Made by a program: the position numbers and the translations under genes
In this document: in pieces, positions 53,971 to 54,115 of the stretch
How positions within the stretch are numbered: the first letter of the stretch is position 1
Layout of the letters: each line of letters opens with the position of its first letter
Source of the DNA: Bimuria novae-zelandiae CBS 107.79
Lineage: Eukaryota; Ascomycota; Dothideomycetes; Pleosporales; Didymosphaeriaceae
Direction of reading: 5' to 3'
DNA length: 54,115 nt
Assembly (NCBI GenBank): GCA_010015655.1
Contig: ML976792.1
Location: 68,295 to 122,409 of the forward strand
Notes under the pieces: generated by a model
The model's database searches: none
Told to the model about the DNA's origin: nothing
The model's input: only the letters and a program-made list of their open reading frames with translations

Positions 53971-54115
53971 ATTCACATCCAGTTCAGATCATGTTCTAAA
54001 CATCATCAAAACCAGGCTCCCACAGAATCAATCAGTTCTCAAGACACTTCCAACGTGTTCCCAACATGTTCTCAGATCAATGACCACAGGTTAGGTAGTT
54101 CTAGCAGCAATTAAC
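53971..54115. other. 3' flank at window edge
   Basis: It contains three more copies of the ATGTTC-type motif (for example atgttctaaac, aacgtgttcccaacatgttctcag) but no frame. A further intron in the 3' UTR or a continuing repeat field are both possible; the window ends here. Confidence 0.4.

Overview
This window is genomic DNA of a filamentous ascomycete (Pezizomycotina; a Dothideomycete is my best guess, from overall gene style rather than a decisive marker). Genes have short GT-AG introns of 46-159 nt with CTAAC/CTGAC-type branch sites. They include fungal-specific families (HET, CFEM, Yvc1-type TRP channel, long O-GlcNAc transferase-like protein). The transposons are AT-rich wrecks full of TAG/TAA codons where Trp and Gln codons are expected, which is the signature of repeat-induced point mutation (RIP).

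Layout: 1-11.7 kb is gene space: a small membrane/secreted protein (1803), a PH-domain protein (minus, 3197-5716), a three-exon coiled-coil protein (7399-8513) and Sec62 of the ER translocon (minus, 8971-10300). 11.68-16.85 kb is a nested transposon block: a RIP-degraded pogo-like element with 88-bp inverted repeats, holding a piggyBac-like element that itself holds a solo LTR. 16.85-31 kb holds the O-GlcNAc transferase-like gene (18317-23398), a HET-domain gene into which a bZIP coding segment has been inserted (24553-27603), and a Yvc1-type vacuolar cation channel (28445-30426). 31.5-32.6 kb is eIF2 alpha (minus), with a pogo/Fot1-like element (32751-34877) starting 152 bp before its start codon. 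36.5-44 kb holds a CFEM membrane protein, a GPI-anchored-type glycoprotein (minus), a TVP38/VTT membrane protein and the adenine DNA glycosylase MutY. 44.5-50.0 kb is a second transposon block: an inverted second copy of the piggyBac-like element with its own solo LTR, then a second pogo/Fot1-like element carrying two solo LTRs of another family. 50.4-52.5 kb is a RIP-mutated pseudogene of a fungal multi-pass membrane protein. 52.8-54.0 kb is a seven-exon unknown gene whose introns nearly all end in the same branch-site/acceptor module.

The housekeeping genes (Sec62, eIF2 alpha, MutY, TVP38, Yvc1) have no evident shared pathway; this is ordinary fungal gene order broken by transposon islands. 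The most unusual items are the HET gene split in frame by a bZIP segment, the recurrent intron-end motif at the right edge, a membrane-protein gene whose premature stops all fit RIP, a RIP-poor island inside a RIP-destroyed transposase, and the relative ages readable from the nested solo LTRs. Exon boundaries were set by eye from splice consensus, reading phase and family similarity; none was checked by alignment or RNA data.
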